From: Gammaproteobacteria bacterium
GTDB taxonomy: Bacteria > Pseudomonadota > Gammaproteobacteria > Enterobacterales > Kangiellaceae
Assembly (NCBI GenBank): GCA_013373375.1
Contig: JABXHY010000059.1
Location: 1-46,890 of the forward strand
DNA length: 46,890 nucleotides
Direction: 5' to 3'
Shown: piece by piece, positions 16,131 to 25,052 of the stretch
How the letters are laid out: every line of letters starts with the position of its first letter
Numbering within the stretch: the first letter of the stretch is position 1
Translations under genes and position numbers: made by a program
Notes under the pieces: generated by a model
Told to the model about the DNA's origin: nothing
What the model saw: only the letters and a program-made list of their open reading frames with translations
The model's database searches: none

Positions 16131-17398
16131 AGCCAACATTAGCTATTATTGGTAGTGGTATTTCGGGACTCGCCTGTGCGCACTATTTACAAAACGATTA
16201 TGAGATCACCGTTTTTGATAAGAATGATTATCTGGGTGGTCATACCGCAACTAAAACCGTAAAGGTTGAGGAAGGTGAGTTTAATATAGACACTGGCTTT
16301 ATTGTGTTTAACGACTGGACTTATCCAAATTTTAATCGCTTAATGAATGATCTAGGTGTCGAAAATTTACCAACAGAAATGGGTTTTTCGGTGAGCTGCG
16401 ACAACACCGGACTTGAATACAGCGGTGGTTCTTTATCGACTTTATTCGCTCAACGCAGTAAATTGTTTAGCCCAAAACATTGGCGGCTTATTTTAGATAT
16501 TCTTAAATTTAATAAAGAATCAAAAGCTCGATTAGAGCAAAACAGTTTGCCTGAAGAATTATCACTGCGGGACTATATCAAAGAGCTTGGATTGTCCAAG
16601 CAGTTTACGGAACAGTATTTAGTACCGATGGGAGCGGCTATCTGGTCTAGTGGCTTACAAAAAATGTATGATTTTCCAGCGCTTTACTTTGTCCGCTTCT
16701 TTAAAAATCATGGTTTATTGAATGTTAATGACCGTCCTCAATGGGCAGTGATAAAGGGCGGTTCAAACAGTTATGTGAAGGCCTTGCAGAAGCAGGCGCA
16801 TTACAAAGTCGAAGTGAATACGGCCGTCGTTAAAGTTGATCAAAACGGTGAGAAAGTATCGCTGTTTGCCCAGGAAAAACCTCTAGGTGAATTTGATAAA
16901 GTGATCTTTGCTTGTCATTCCGACGAAGCTTTGGAAATGCTTAAGCAGCCAACAGAAGAACAACAGAATGTGCTTGGTAATTTAAAGTACCAGAGTAATG
17001 AAGTGGTGCTGCATACGGATGAGACCTTATTGCCGAAAAAGAAAATTACCTGGTCGAGTTGGAACTATAAGTTAAGAAAAGGCGAAACGGATAGAGCAAC
17101 GTTATCTTACAGTATGAACATTTTACAGCGGTTAGAATGTCAAACTGAATTTGTGGTCACGCTTAATGATACTCAAGCCATTGCACCAGAGAAAATTTTG
17201 GGGACTTATCAATACGCGCATCCCGTTTACGATAGAGGGACATTAGAAGCTCAGGCAAAACGTCATTTAATAAACGGACAAAATAATATGTGGTTTTGTG
17301 GCGCTTATTGGTATGCGGGCTTTCACGAAGATGGGTTACGCAGTGCTCTGGATGTGGTGAATGACCTGGGAGTAGATATTGAAATCCTCAAGTATTAG
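16127..17398 (+). CDS. FAD-dependent NAD(P)-binding oxidoreductase (amine-oxidase-like)
   Basis: Encodes 423 residues from a GTG at 16127 inside the previous stop region. The Rossmann motif IIGSGISGLACAHYL is at residues 6-20, with a VFDKNDYLGGHTATKT continuation typical of the phytoene-desaturase/amine-oxidase group, and a C-terminal FAD contact (WFCGAYWYAGFHEDGLRSAL). This family always seems to travel with DUF1365 and Cfa, both directly downstream here. In Rhodobacter the equivalent cluster belongs to the RpoE singlet-oxygen regulon, linked to fatty-acid modification. Confidence 0.88.
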   Translation: MKPTLAIIGSGISGLACAHYLQNDYEITVFDKNDYLGGHTATKTVKVEEGEFNIDTGFIVFNDWTYPNFNRLMNDLGVENLPTEMGFSVSCDNTGLEYSGGSLSTLFAQRSKLFSPKHWRLILDILKFNKESKARLEQNSLPEELSLRDYIKELGLSKQFTEQYLVPMGAAIWSSGLQKMYDFPALYFVRFFKNHGLLNVNDRPQWAVIKGGSNSYVKALQKQAHYKVEVNTAVVKVDQNGEKVSLFAQEKPLGEFDKVIFACHSDEALEMLKQPTEEQQNVLGNLKYQSNEVVLHTDETLLPKKKITWSSWNYKLRKGETDRATLSYSMNILQRLECQTEFVVTLNDTQAIAPEKILGTYQYAHPVYDRGTLEAQAKRHLINGQNNMWFCGAYWYAGFHEDGLRSALDVVNDLGVDIEILKY

Positions 17399-18197
17399 CG
17401 ATTCATCATTTTGCTTTGGCAATGTTTTTCATCGCCGGTTAAAGCCGCGCAAGCACGCGTTTCGGTATTCGATGTTTATGCCGATGGTAAAACTGTCTCA
17501 GCTTGATTCGATCGAATCATTGAGTCGATTGGTTTCAAGAAATAAATCGAATGTGTACAGTTTTTTTGATAACGATTATTTAGAAGACTTTATTCGAGAT
17601 GAAGAGTCTCTCGAGTCAAGAGCTAGACGCGTTTGTCTTGCTAAATTAGCAAATCCTACCACGTTTGATATAGAGCAACTCACGTCAAACGGAAGCGGCG
17701 ATAATCAAGTGCTTATGCTATCTCAATGGCGATTTTTTGGTCGAGTTTTTAACCCAATTTCGGTGTTTTATTTTTTTTCAGATGATCAACTCACTCATGT
17801 TATGGCTGAAGTCAGTAATACGCCCTGGAATGAACGCCATATCTACAGCTACGCCATGGATTCGGAAAGAATCGAGAAGCAAAGGTCAAAGTTTGTTTGG
17901 CGAGATGACAAATCATTTCATGTATCGCCCTTTAATCCTATGGACATGACGTATGATTGGTCTTGTAAAATCGACCAGCAGGAGTTGGATCTTTGTCTAA
18001 GCCTGATGCAGTCAGACGCGTTGATATTTCAGGCGTCGTTTAATTATCAAAGAGAGGCTTTTGACTCCAAAAGTTTCAAAAAAGGGCTGCTCAGACAACC
18101 CTTGTTTAGTATTCGTACAGTGATTGGTATTTATTGGCAGGCTCTGAAGCTGGCACTAAAACGTATACCTTTTTATAGTCATCCTAAAACATCTTAA
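17379..18197 (+). CDS. DUF1365-family protein
   Basis: Encodes 272 residues. The start FCFGNVFHRRLKPRKHAFRY is the family signature, and WRFFGRVFNPISVFYFF and EVSNTPWNERHIYSY are further conserved blocks. The best available start is a TTG at 17379, giving a 20-base overlap with the oxidoreductase; no ATG fits the N-terminus. Its biochemical role is not established; the tight link with the FAD oxidoreductase and Cfa suggests one lipid-modifying pathway. Confidence 0.88.
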   Translation: MKSSSISDSSFCFGNVFHRRLKPRKHAFRYSMFMPMVKLSQLDSIESLSRLVSRNKSNVYSFFDNDYLEDFIRDEESLESRARRVCLAKLANPTTFDIEQLTSNGSGDNQVLMLSQWRFFGRVFNPISVFYFFSDDQLTHVMAEVSNTPWNERHIYSYAMDSERIEKQRSKFVWRDDKSFHVSPFNPMDMTYDWSCKIDQQELDLCLSLMQSDALIFQASFNYQREAFDSKSFKKGLLRQPLFSIRTVIGIYWQALKLALKRIPFYSHPKTS

Positions 18198-18212
18198 TTC
18201 TGGAGAGTTGGT

Positions 18213-19448
18213 TTGAGCACGCGATTAATAACGGCTAAGTTAAAACAAAAAAAAGCCATCAGTGCTGCTGTTTTCAGTGCAGTTGCTCGGCGATTGGTCT
18301 TCGGGTTCTTATCCAAGATTGAGGTCGGTCGGGTTATTGTAAACGAGGGCAGTCAAAGACGTGAGTTCGGCAACAACGACGAGATTGTTGCTCACATTGA
18401 AGTAAAAGATCCCCGATTTTATTCTCGGTTGGTCAGCGGAGGTTCGGTAGGATCCGGCGAAGCCTTTATTGAAGGTTGGTGGGACTCCAGCAATGTAACG
18501 GCAGTCATTGAACTTTTCGCTGCGAATATCAAAGTTATTGACCGAATCGAAGCACAAGTCGAATGGCTGAAAACGCCATTCAGACCAATTGCAAAACTGT
18601 TCAGCCGAAACACCAAACGTCGTGCGAAGAAAAATATTGAGGCGCATTACGATTTAGGTAACGAACTTTATTCACGATTTCTCGATCCAACAATGCTGTA
18701 TTCGGCGGCTATTTACCCGAATGATAAAGCAACGTTACATGAAGCATCGATTAACAAATTAAAAGTTATTTGCGAGTCTTTACAGTTAAAATCCAGCGAT
18801 CATTTAGTCGAGATTGGAACCGGGTGGGGTGGTCTTGCGATTTACGCTGCAGAAACATATGGGTGTCGCGTCACCACAACGACCATTTCGGAAGAGCAAC
18901 ATGCCTATGTTGAAAAGCTAATTGAGCAAAAGCAGCTCGGCGATAAAATTCAATTGCTCAAGAAAGATTACCGCGACCTAACTGGACAATTCGATAAGCT
19001 TGTTTCGATTGAAATGATCGAAGCAGTTGGTCATGAATATTTTGATGAGTATTTTGCTAAATGTGACTCCTTACTAAAGTCATCCGGTCGTATGTTGATT
19101 CAATCGATTTTAATTGACCACAGTCGTTACGATACATACCGAAAAGGTGAGGACTTTATTCAAAAGTATATTTTTCCAGGTGGAGCACTTCCGAGCAAAG
19201 AAGTGGTTTACGATACAGTAGAACGTACCACTAAGTTACAGGCCGACGGTTACTTTTCATTTGGGTATGATTACGCAAGAACCCTTGCGGATTGGCGTGC
19301 TACCTTCAATCGAAATTGGGAAGCAATAAGAGCCCACGGATACGATGAAAAATTCCGTAGAATGTGGAATTTCTATTTCCACTACTGTGAGGGCGGCTTT
19401 TGGCAAGATCGCATTGACGTTGCACATTTCGTGTTTGCGAAAAGGTAA
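18213..19448 (+). CDS. cfa: Cyclopropane-fatty-acyl-phospholipid synthase
   Basis: Encodes 411 residues from a TTG at 18213 with GGAGAG (18202-18207) as ribosome site. The N-terminal lipid-binding part (SGGSVGSGEAFIEGWWDSSN) precedes the SAM-binding motif VEIGTGWGGLAIYAA. Further conserved blocks are HYDLGNELYSRFLDPTMLYS, SIEMIEAVGHEYF and YIFPGGALPS. The enzyme transfers a methylene from SAM to unsaturated acyl chains of membrane phospholipids. In this operon with photolyase it fits a response to light and singlet oxygen. A second class of Cfa-like enzymes makes furan fatty acids; that cannot be excluded. Confidence 0.9.
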   Translation: MSTRLITAKLKQKKAISAAVFSAVARRLVFGFLSKIEVGRVIVNEGSQRREFGNNDEIVAHIEVKDPRFYSRLVSGGSVGSGEAFIEGWWDSSNVTAVIELFAANIKVIDRIEAQVEWLKTPFRPIAKLFSRNTKRRAKKNIEAHYDLGNELYSRFLDPTMLYSAAIYPNDKATLHEASINKLKVICESLQLKSSDHLVEIGTGWGGLAIYAAETYGCRVTTTTISEEQHAYVEKLIEQKQLGDKIQLLKKDYRDLTGQFDKLVSIEMIEAVGHEYFDEYFAKCDSLLKSSGRMLIQSILIDHSRYDTYRKGEDFIQKYIFPGGALPSKEVVYDTVERTTKLQADGYFSFGYDYARTLADWRATFNRNWEAIRAHGYDEKFRRMWNFYFHYCEGGFWQDRIDVAHFVFAKR

Positions 19449-19457
19449 AAGATACAG

Positions 19458-19991
19458 ATGAGTTACAAGCACCGGCTGTCAAAACTGATCAATAATTTTG
19501 TTGCCTTTCAAATTGGTTGGTTAGCGTGTGCTATGTTTCACGATGGCCGAGCAGTGGTTATCGTTGCAGGACTGTTAACGTGGCTCTATTTTGCAGAGCC
19601 ATGGAGTAAGGTCAGAATTAGAGTAACCATTCAAATTGCGTTGCTTGGTATTTTAATGGATATCTGTTTAACCTACTTAGGCATTTACTATTTTCCTGCA
19701 CCTTCGATGTACATTCCGTTTTGGTTAGTATTGCTTTGGTTTCTGTTCGCCAGTACCTTATCGGTCAGTTTGCACTGGATGATGTCGAAATCGTTATATG
19801 CCTTTATTGGTGGTGCCATTATTGGTCCTGCTGCTTATTTTGGTGGCCACCAATTTGAAGCGATGGAAATTGTAGAGCCTTCCTATTATTTCGTCATTTC
19901 TATTGTTTGGGGTTGCATGATGATTGTGTTTAGCATTCTCCATCGTAAACAGCCCAATAATAGAATTGTGTTAAGTCGGGTGAGTGACTGA
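19458..19991 (+). CDS. DUF2878-family membrane protein
   Basis: Encodes 177 residues, almost wholly hydrophobic, with about five or six membrane segments. Conserved features are FQIGWLACAMF near the N-terminus, LMDICLTYLGIYYF, PFWLVLLWFLFASTLSVSLHW and IGGAIIGPAAYFGG, which match DUF2878. It begins nine bases after cfa and its stop overlaps the next start by one base (TGATG), so it belongs to the operon. Function not known. Confidence 0.85.
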   Translation: MSYKHRLSKLINNFVAFQIGWLACAMFHDGRAVVIVAGLLTWLYFAEPWSKVRIRVTIQIALLGILMDICLTYLGIYYFPAPSMYIPFWLVLLWFLFASTLSVSLHWMMSKSLYAFIGGAIIGPAAYFGGHQFEAMEIVEPSYYFVISIVWGCMMIVFSILHRKQPNNRIVLSRVSD

Positions 19992-20509
19992 TGAAAACTA
20001 AAATTAATTTTTTCTCTTTGTTGTTATTTAGTTTCTTATCAAGTGCAGCGTTTGCTGAGCCTGAATTGAGTTTGCAAGGTGAGGGAACTTATCGTTGGTG
20101 GGGTATTAAAGTCTACGATGCCAAACTGTATGTGAGTCCTGATTTTTCAGGTGATGCCCTTACCAGTAAGCCGTTAGCACTTGAAATTATTTACGATATT
20201 GATATTGATAAGAAAGATTTGGTCGAGACTACTGAGGAAGAATGGGACGAACTGAAAATCTCGAAAACGGAACAGTGCAAGTCGAGAAAACAGTGGGCTG
20301 AAAAGCTCCTGGAAATATGGCCGAATCTGGAGCAAGGTGACAAGCTTAAATTTAATGTTTATCAGGACGGGCAATCCGAATTCTTTTATAACAATGATTC
20401 AGTTGGAGTAATCGACGATAAAAATTTCGCGCCATGTTTTCTCGCTATCTGGCTCGCCGAAGATACTTCTGCTTCAAGCTTAAGAAGAAGCTTACTTAAT
20501 CGCTCGTAA
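19991..20509 (+). CDS. Periplasmic chalcone-isomerase-like protein
   Basis: Encodes 172 residues with a signal peptide (cleavage near AFA, about residue 22). LQGEGTYRWWGIKVYDAKLYVS and the following KPLALEIIYDIDI are the family signature of the bacterial chalcone-isomerase-like group, which shares the fold but not necessarily the plant reaction. It overlaps DUF2878 by one base. DUF2878, this protein and DUF3833 commonly sit together behind cfa in marine gammaproteobacteria. Role unknown, possibly lipid binding in the periplasm. Confidence 0.8.
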   Translation: MKTKINFFSLLLFSFLSSAAFAEPELSLQGEGTYRWWGIKVYDAKLYVSPDFSGDALTSKPLALEIIYDIDIDKKDLVETTEEEWDELKISKTEQCKSRKQWAEKLLEIWPNLEQGDKLKFNVYQDGQSEFFYNNDSVGVIDDKNFAPCFLAIWLAEDTSASSLRRSLLNRS

Positions 20510-20526
20510 AATTTAAATAACATATT

Positions 20527-20561
20527 CTTTAAAAGGTACCTTTCAAAGTTACCTTTTAAAG
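20527..20561. repeat. Intercistronic 12-bp inverted repeat
   Basis: CTTTAAAAGGTA (20527-20538) and TACCTTTTAAAG (20550-20561) are perfect inverted arms around an 11-base loop that itself contains CTTTCAAAG. No T-run follows, so it is not a classical terminator. It sits between the chalcone-isomerase-like gene and the DUF3833 gene and could attenuate, protect or process the operon mRNA. Confidence 0.65.
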
Positions 20562-20607
20562 TAATCTTTTGAAAAGACCATTTAAAAAATTCCGTTGGGA
20601 GTATGCA

Positions 20608-21138
20608 ATGCTTAGCTTTTCTCGTTTACTTACTCTGATATTGTCAGTTTTATTAATTTCAAGCTGCGCCACTTCATTAGATGAATATGCAGACAGCCAA
20701 CCCGAGTTTAAATTAGAAGAGTTTTTTAGTGGTAAATTGACCGCATGGGGAACCTTTGAAGATTACTCTGGAAAAGTTACTCGACGATTTAAAGTCGAAA
20801 TGACGGGCACCTGGAACGGCAATAAAGGTGTACTTGACGAAGATTTTTATTACGACGACGGAGAAGAGCAAAAACGAATTTGGCGTCTTACAAAGGAAGC
20901 GCCTGGGGTTTACTCTGGGGAAGCGGATGACATTGTTGGAGTTGCCAAAGGCGAAGTGAAAGGGTTCGCCCTAAATTGGTCTTATACAATGTCACTTCCA
21001 GTTGATGATGACATTTATGAAGTTCACTTTGATGACTGGATGTATTTACTGGACGACAAAAGCGTTATTAATAAAGCGACGGTAAGCAAGTTTGGATTTG
21101 AAGTGGGGCAGGTAACGCTATTTATTCAGAAACAGTAA
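20608..21138 (+). CDS. DUF3833-family lipoprotein
   Basis: Encodes 176 residues from the ATG at 20608, chosen because GGGAG (20597-20601) precedes it and because it gives a proper lipoprotein signal (LLTLILSVLLISS-C). An in-frame start at 20569 would add 13 basic residues. FFSGKLTAWGTFEDYSGKVTRRF, DEDFYYDDGEEQKRIW and FDDWMYLLDD are DUF3833 hallmarks. It is the last gene of the operon. Its final codons (LFIQKQ) form the first unit of the downstream 20-bp repeat array. Function unknown. Confidence 0.85.
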   Translation: MLSFSRLLTLILSVLLISSCATSLDEYADSQPEFKLEEFFSGKLTAWGTFEDYSGKVTRRFKVEMTGTWNGNKGVLDEDFYYDDGEEQKRIWRLTKEAPGVYSGEADDIVGVAKGEVKGFALNWSYTMSLPVDDDIYEVHFDDWMYLLDDKSVINKATVSKFGFEVGQVTLFIQKQ

Positions 21139-21280
21139 TATTTATGCAGAAACAATAATAATTATCCAAATTCAATAAAATTTATCCTAAAGCAATAAGG
21201 ATTACCGATTAACTATAAGATTTACCTATAAACAATAAGACCCACCCATAAACAATGAGACTTATTCAAAAACGATAGCG
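21121..21280. repeat. Degenerate tandem array, eight units of exactly 20 bp
   Basis: From 21121 each successive 20-base block resembles TTTATCCATAAACAATAAGA: blocks begin at 21121, 21141, 21161, 21181, 21201, 21221, 21241 and 21261 without any insertion or deletion. Units differ at several positions each. The first unit is coding (the C-terminus and stop of the DUF3833 lipoprotein) and the rest is non-coding. It ends about 115 bp before the AbgT transporter gene. Confidence 0.85.
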
Positions 21281-21395
21281 TTATTGTCTAACAACCTTTG
21301 GAATCGGTAAAAAGGCACTGTTCTCAACAAGTACTTGCAAAATTAACCTCGGGCTGGCATCTTTTACCGTTTATTAAAATAATAAAGGACTGAGT

Positions 21396-22937
21396 ATGTC
21401 GGTGGAATCCTCTCCTTCTTTTTTGATGCGTTCTTTGAATGCGATAGAGCGGGTCGGAAATAAATTACCTGATCCAGCCATGATCTTTTTAATTGCCATG
21501 CTGACGGTATGGGTTTTGTCTTATGTTTTTTCGTTGATGACTTTTGATGCGATTGATCCTCGAACGGGCGAAGCCATAGTCATTAACAATTTATTATCAG
21601 GCGACTCTCTGGCGGGCTTTCTCTCTGGAATGGTCAAAACCTTCACTGGCTTTGCGCCTCTCGGAGTTGTTTTGGTCGCCATGCTTGGTGTCGGTGTTGC
21701 AGAACATTCAGGCTTTATCAATGCTGGCTTAAAATTAATGCTTAAAGTCACTCCCCAAGCATTATTAACGCCGTCGATTATTTTAATTGCGATTGTTAGT
21801 CACACTGCAACTGATGCCGGTTATGTGTTGGTTATTCCTCTTGCGGGGATAATTTTTTATGCGATGGGGCGTCATCCAATTGCCGGTATAGCCGCTGCGT
21901 TTGCTGGGGTATCCGGAGGGTTTGGTGCTAATTTTATTCCATCTGGTATCGACCCTTTATTGCAAAGCTTCACGCAAACTGGCGCTCAAATTATTCAACC
22001 GGGTATGGAGATCAATCCTTTAAATAACTGGTTTTTTACGTCGGCTTCCAGCTTGTTTATTATTTTATTGGGTTGGTACATCACAGATAAAATTATCGAG
22101 CCTCGGCTTCAGTCCACCAAAGTTGAAACCAGTGACGATGATGAATTACCGACGTTTGATGATTTAACCAGCAAAGACAGAAAAAGTTTTTTCATTGCCT
22201 CTGGTGTCATGATTCTGGGTTTAGTTTTACTGTTCCTGGCTGCCAGTTATGAAGACTCGCCATTACGCTCACCCGACGGCGCACTTACCAATTTTTCCGC
22301 ACCTTTGATGCAGTCGATTGTGCCGTTAATATTCTTGTTATTTATAATTCCAGGTGCGGTGTTTGGCTACATTTCTGGAAACTTTAAAACGTCCAAAGAT
22401 CTCGTAGATGCCATGTCAAAATCGATGAACTCGATGGCGTATTATATCGTGATGGCTTTTTTCTGTGCTTTATTTGTCAGTGCTTTTAACCAATCTAATA
22501 TTGGCGCATTGATGGCAATTGAGGGCGCTGAAGTGTTAAAAGCGGCTCAGTTACCCGCTTGGCTAACGATTGTTGGAATTGTTTTGCTTACTGGTTTGGT
22601 GAATTTATTTGTCGGTTCAAGTTCGGCAAAATGGGGATTATTGGCGCCTATTTTCGTTCCAATGTTAATGCAACTTGGCATCTCGCCTGATTTAACCCAG
22701 GCTGCTTATCGGGTAGGTGACTCCACTTCCAATATTATCACGCCGCTTATGCCGTATTTTCCTTTGGTTGTGGTTTACTGTCAGCGCTATGTTAAATCCA
22801 CGGGTATTGGAACATTGATATCTATTATGCTGCCTTACAGTATTGCGCTTATGGTCGGCTGGACCATCTTTTTACTAGTGTACTGGATGCTTGGGATACC
22901 TCTAGGGTTACAAGCGAGTTATACCTACCCAGGCTAG
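21396..22937 (+). CDS. AbgT-family transporter
   Basis: Encodes 513 residues, the usual size for AbgT (p-aminobenzoyl-glutamate / MtrF-YdaH) transporters, inner-membrane proteins with about nine helices and two re-entrant hairpins. Visible signature parts are NKLPDPAMIFLIAMLTVWVL, AHSG-like AEHSGFINAGLKLMLKV, SHTATDAGYVLVIPLAG, and NLFVGSSSAKWGLLAPIFVP, plus DSTSNIITPLMPYFPLVV. Relatives export sulfonamides or import aminobenzoyl-glutamate, so folate salvage or drug efflux is possible. The gene is probably monocistronic, with GGACTGAG before the ATG and a terminator after it. Confidence 0.92.
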   Translation: MSVESSPSFLMRSLNAIERVGNKLPDPAMIFLIAMLTVWVLSYVFSLMTFDAIDPRTGEAIVINNLLSGDSLAGFLSGMVKTFTGFAPLGVVLVAMLGVGVAEHSGFINAGLKLMLKVTPQALLTPSIILIAIVSHTATDAGYVLVIPLAGIIFYAMGRHPIAGIAAAFAGVSGGFGANFIPSGIDPLLQSFTQTGAQIIQPGMEINPLNNWFFTSASSLFIILLGWYITDKIIEPRLQSTKVETSDDDELPTFDDLTSKDRKSFFIASGVMILGLVLLFLAASYEDSPLRSPDGALTNFSAPLMQSIVPLIFLLFIIPGAVFGYISGNFKTSKDLVDAMSKSMNSMAYYIVMAFFCALFVSAFNQSNIGALMAIEGAEVLKAAQLPAWLTIVGIVLLTGLVNLFVGSSSAKWGLLAPIFVPMLMQLGISPDLTQAAYRVGDSTSNIITPLMPYFPLVVVYCQRYVKSTGIGTLISIMLPYSIALMVGWTIFLLVYWMLGIPLGLQASYTYPG

Positions 22938-22985
22938 CAGATGTTGGCTCATATAGTTATTGGCTAACATGGTTATTGTGAAATA

Positions 22986-23010
22986 AAAAAGGCGCTGATA
23001 GCGCCTTTTT
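22986..23010. terminator. Bidirectional intrinsic terminator
   Basis: AAAAAGGCGC (22986-22995) pairs perfectly with GCGCCTTTTT (23001-23010) around the loop TGATA. It lies between the convergent AbgT (+) and purC (-) genes and carries an A-run on one side and a T-run on the other, so it can stop transcription from both. Confidence 0.9.
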
Positions 23011-23037
23011 GTTTTGCGTTGAAAATTTATTAACGAG

Positions 23038-24141
23038 TTACCTAACTAATTGGAAGTCATTATTTAAGACATCGAGTATTTCTTGTTTTGGATTTTCTGC
23101 AAGTCTAATCGGATGCCCTACAATTTTCTCGGCAATGGATAAATAAGTTTTCGAAAGGTCCATCATAAACTCAAGCGGCAAAGCATTATCTTTTGCCAAT
23201 TGGCTTCGTTCTTTCATTCGGGTTTTATTCAATAAAATATCAGGATCAGGGAAAAAATTTAATAATGACTGACGAAAGCCTTCTTTTGAGTTTTCGACGA
23301 TACGTCCATTGCGAAACTCTGCACCGTCCCAGATGCGTGACGAGTCAGGAGTGCCAACTTCATCCATATAAATTAACTGATCGTTACCTTCAGCGTCAGC
23401 GACGTAACCAAATTCAAACTTGGTATCAACAAATATTTGATCGAGTGCTGCCAAATTATTATTAATAAGTCTGAAACCTTCTGTTAAGCAAGTTTCATAA
23501 CGATCAACGTCTTCGATCGAATTAAAATTAAACGCCGCATAATTGTTGACAATATCGGAACGCGTAATGTTGACGTCGTCTGCTTCTGGTACCCCTGGAA
23601 TACCTTTGAGAATTCCTTTTGTTGATGGGGTTATGAGTAGGTTGTCGAGTTTTTGATTTGCGCTCAGACCATCGGGTAGTTGAATGCCGCAAAACTCTCT
23701 TTCACCCTGCTGGTAAGCTCGCCACATTGAGCCAGTAATATATTGACGACATATTGCTTCGATTTTAATTGGACGGGCTTTTTGTACAATCCAAACGAAA
23801 GGGTGAGGAATATCGACGATATGGCTGTTCGCTAAACCGCTCGCTTTGAAAAGTGAAAACCAGTGGTTACTCACTGCGTTGAGTGCCGCGCCTTTACCGG
23901 GTATGCCTTTGAGATCATTTTCGCCATGCCAGATGCAATCGAACGCTGAAATGCGGTCACTGATGATCATTATGGCAAGTGGCGTAGACGCTGGAACTGG
24001 ATAGTTCTTTTGTTCGATCAGTCGTCGACTGTCCGCGTCTGATAGCCAATAAACAGACCTTACTTTACCACTATGTACCGGGAGTTCCGTCTTGATGGGA
24101 AAGTCATCGTTCGTATGTAGCACGGAGTTCGCTAAAGCCAT
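23038..24141 (-). CDS. purC: Phosphoribosylaminoimidazole-succinocarboxamide synthase
   Basis: Encodes 367 residues. Catalyses the ATP-dependent joining of CAIR and aspartate in purine synthesis. [10 protein letters not shown] and [26 protein letters not shown] are the nucleotide-binding start of the family; [28 protein letters not shown] and [16 protein letters not shown] are conserved. At 367 residues it is the longer form found in Vibrio and Shewanella rather than the 237-residue E. coli form. It stands alone between two terminators. Confidence 0.92.
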   Translation of the reverse strand: MALANSVLHTNDDFPIKTELPVHSGKVRSVYWLSDADSRRLIEQKNYPVPASTPLAIMIISDRISAFDCIWHGENDLKGIPGKGAALNAVSNHWFSLFKASGLANSHIVDIPHPFVWIVQKARPIKIEAICRQYITGSMWRAYQQGEREFCGIQLPDGLSANQKLDNLLITPSTKGILKGIPGVPEADDVNITRSDIVNNYAAFNFNSIEDVDRYETCLTEGFRLINNNLAALDQIFVDTKFEFGYVADAEGNDQLIYMDEVGTPDSSRIWDGAEFRNGRIVENSKEGFRQSLLNFFPDPDILLNKTRMKERSQLAKDNALPLEFMMDLSKTYLSIAEKIVGHPIRLAENPKQEILDVLNNDFQLVR

Positions 24142-24343
24142 GGTTCGTTCTCAATCAAGCTTTGTTTTATGTTTAAGGCGCAATGATACCAGAACTGATA
24201 ATCAGGTCTATTAAATCCAGTGCGGTACGAAAATTGTCCATTTTAAGACAGTCGTTTTTCGAGTAGCCATGAGCTGAGATGTAATTGTTGTACGTTGAGA
24301 CTTCATGCGGTCAAGAGTAGCTTGAATATTTTTTAACACAATT

Positions 24344-24377
24344 AAAAAAGGCTTGGTTATCTAACCAAGCCTTTTTT
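24344..24377 (-). terminator. Intrinsic terminator of the sigma/anti-sigma operon
   Basis: AAAAAAGGCTTGGTT...AACCAAGCCTTTTTTT forms a near-uninterrupted stem with a four-base loop (ATCT). It lies 37 bp beyond the stop codon of the ChrR-like gene on the minus strand and is symmetrical enough to act in both directions. Confidence 0.85.
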
Positions 24378-24413
24378 TCGCCTTCCACCCATCTCGCCGT
24401 GTTGTGCCTTGGT

Positions 24414-25052
24414 TTAATTTAAAAACCAATTCAATACCGGACCAAAAGTTCCAGTGAATTTTAACGGCTGTGTCGTCACCGCCAGACAAATACAGTCACT
24501 GGTTGCAACAGGGGAGTGCTCATCGTGCGATGTTTTATAAACATAGTCACCGCGCTTGTATTCTCCTGAGTCGTCAGAGAACGCACCTGAAAGAACCAAG
24601 GTATATTCTTTGTCTCTGTGAGTATGACGTGGCACCTTCATACCTTTCTTGAAATAAATGAGCTTGGCATCGAAGCCTTTGTCTTCTGTCGGTAAAGGTA
24701 TTTCTGCGAAACGCTTGGTTCGCCAATGCCAGTTAAGTTTATCCGCCTTGCCTTCACGACCCAGTATCTTCTCAATCAAATGAGCGTAGTCACTGCGGTT
24801 CGAATCAACTTCAGTTACATCGGCGTTGCTTTGAATTCTTTTCATTAATGCCTGAAAAGCACCCACTTGTAACGGTGTGTCCGACAAGCTCTCGAGTGTC
24901 TCTCCACCAAGACTTTCAAATTCGGTAACAACCTTATCGCAGTGGTCGCATACTTTACAATGCAGACGAATCATCAAGTGCTGCAAACCGCTGGTTTTAC
25001 CTGAAGCGTGCTGCAACAAAGATTCCACTGCTGGATGATGGTTACAACTCAT
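24414..25052 (-). CDS. chrR: ChrR-family zinc-binding anti-sigma factor
   Basis: Encodes 212 residues. The N-terminal anti-sigma domain carries H6, H31, C35 and C38, the same numbering as the zinc ligands of Rhodobacter ChrR. The C-terminal cupin has H143, H145, E149 and H179 in the HxHxxxE...H arrangement (VPRHTHRDKEYTLVLSG). ChrR proteins hold the ECF sigma RpoE and release it on singlet oxygen or organic peroxide. The start overlaps the sigma gene stop by four bases (ATGA). A terminator lies 37 bp downstream. Confidence 0.92.
   Translation of the reverse strand: MSCNHHPAVESLLQHASGKTSGLQHLMIRLHCKVCDHCDKVVTEFESLGGETLESLSDTPLQVGAFQALMKRIQSNADVTEVDSNRSDYAHLIEKILGREGKADKLNWHWRTKRFAEIPLPTEDKGFDAKLIYFKKGMKVPRHTHRDKEYTLVLSGAFSDDSGEYKRGDYVYKTSHDEHSPVATSDCICLAVTTQPLKFTGTFGPVLNWFLN

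Noticed and set aside
18309-18647. Minus-strand 112-codon frame in cfa
   Set aside because: Antisense shadow of the cfa gene with no domain or ribosome site.
21121-21280. CRISPR array
   Set aside because: Units abut with no spacers, repeats are degenerate and no cas genes are present.
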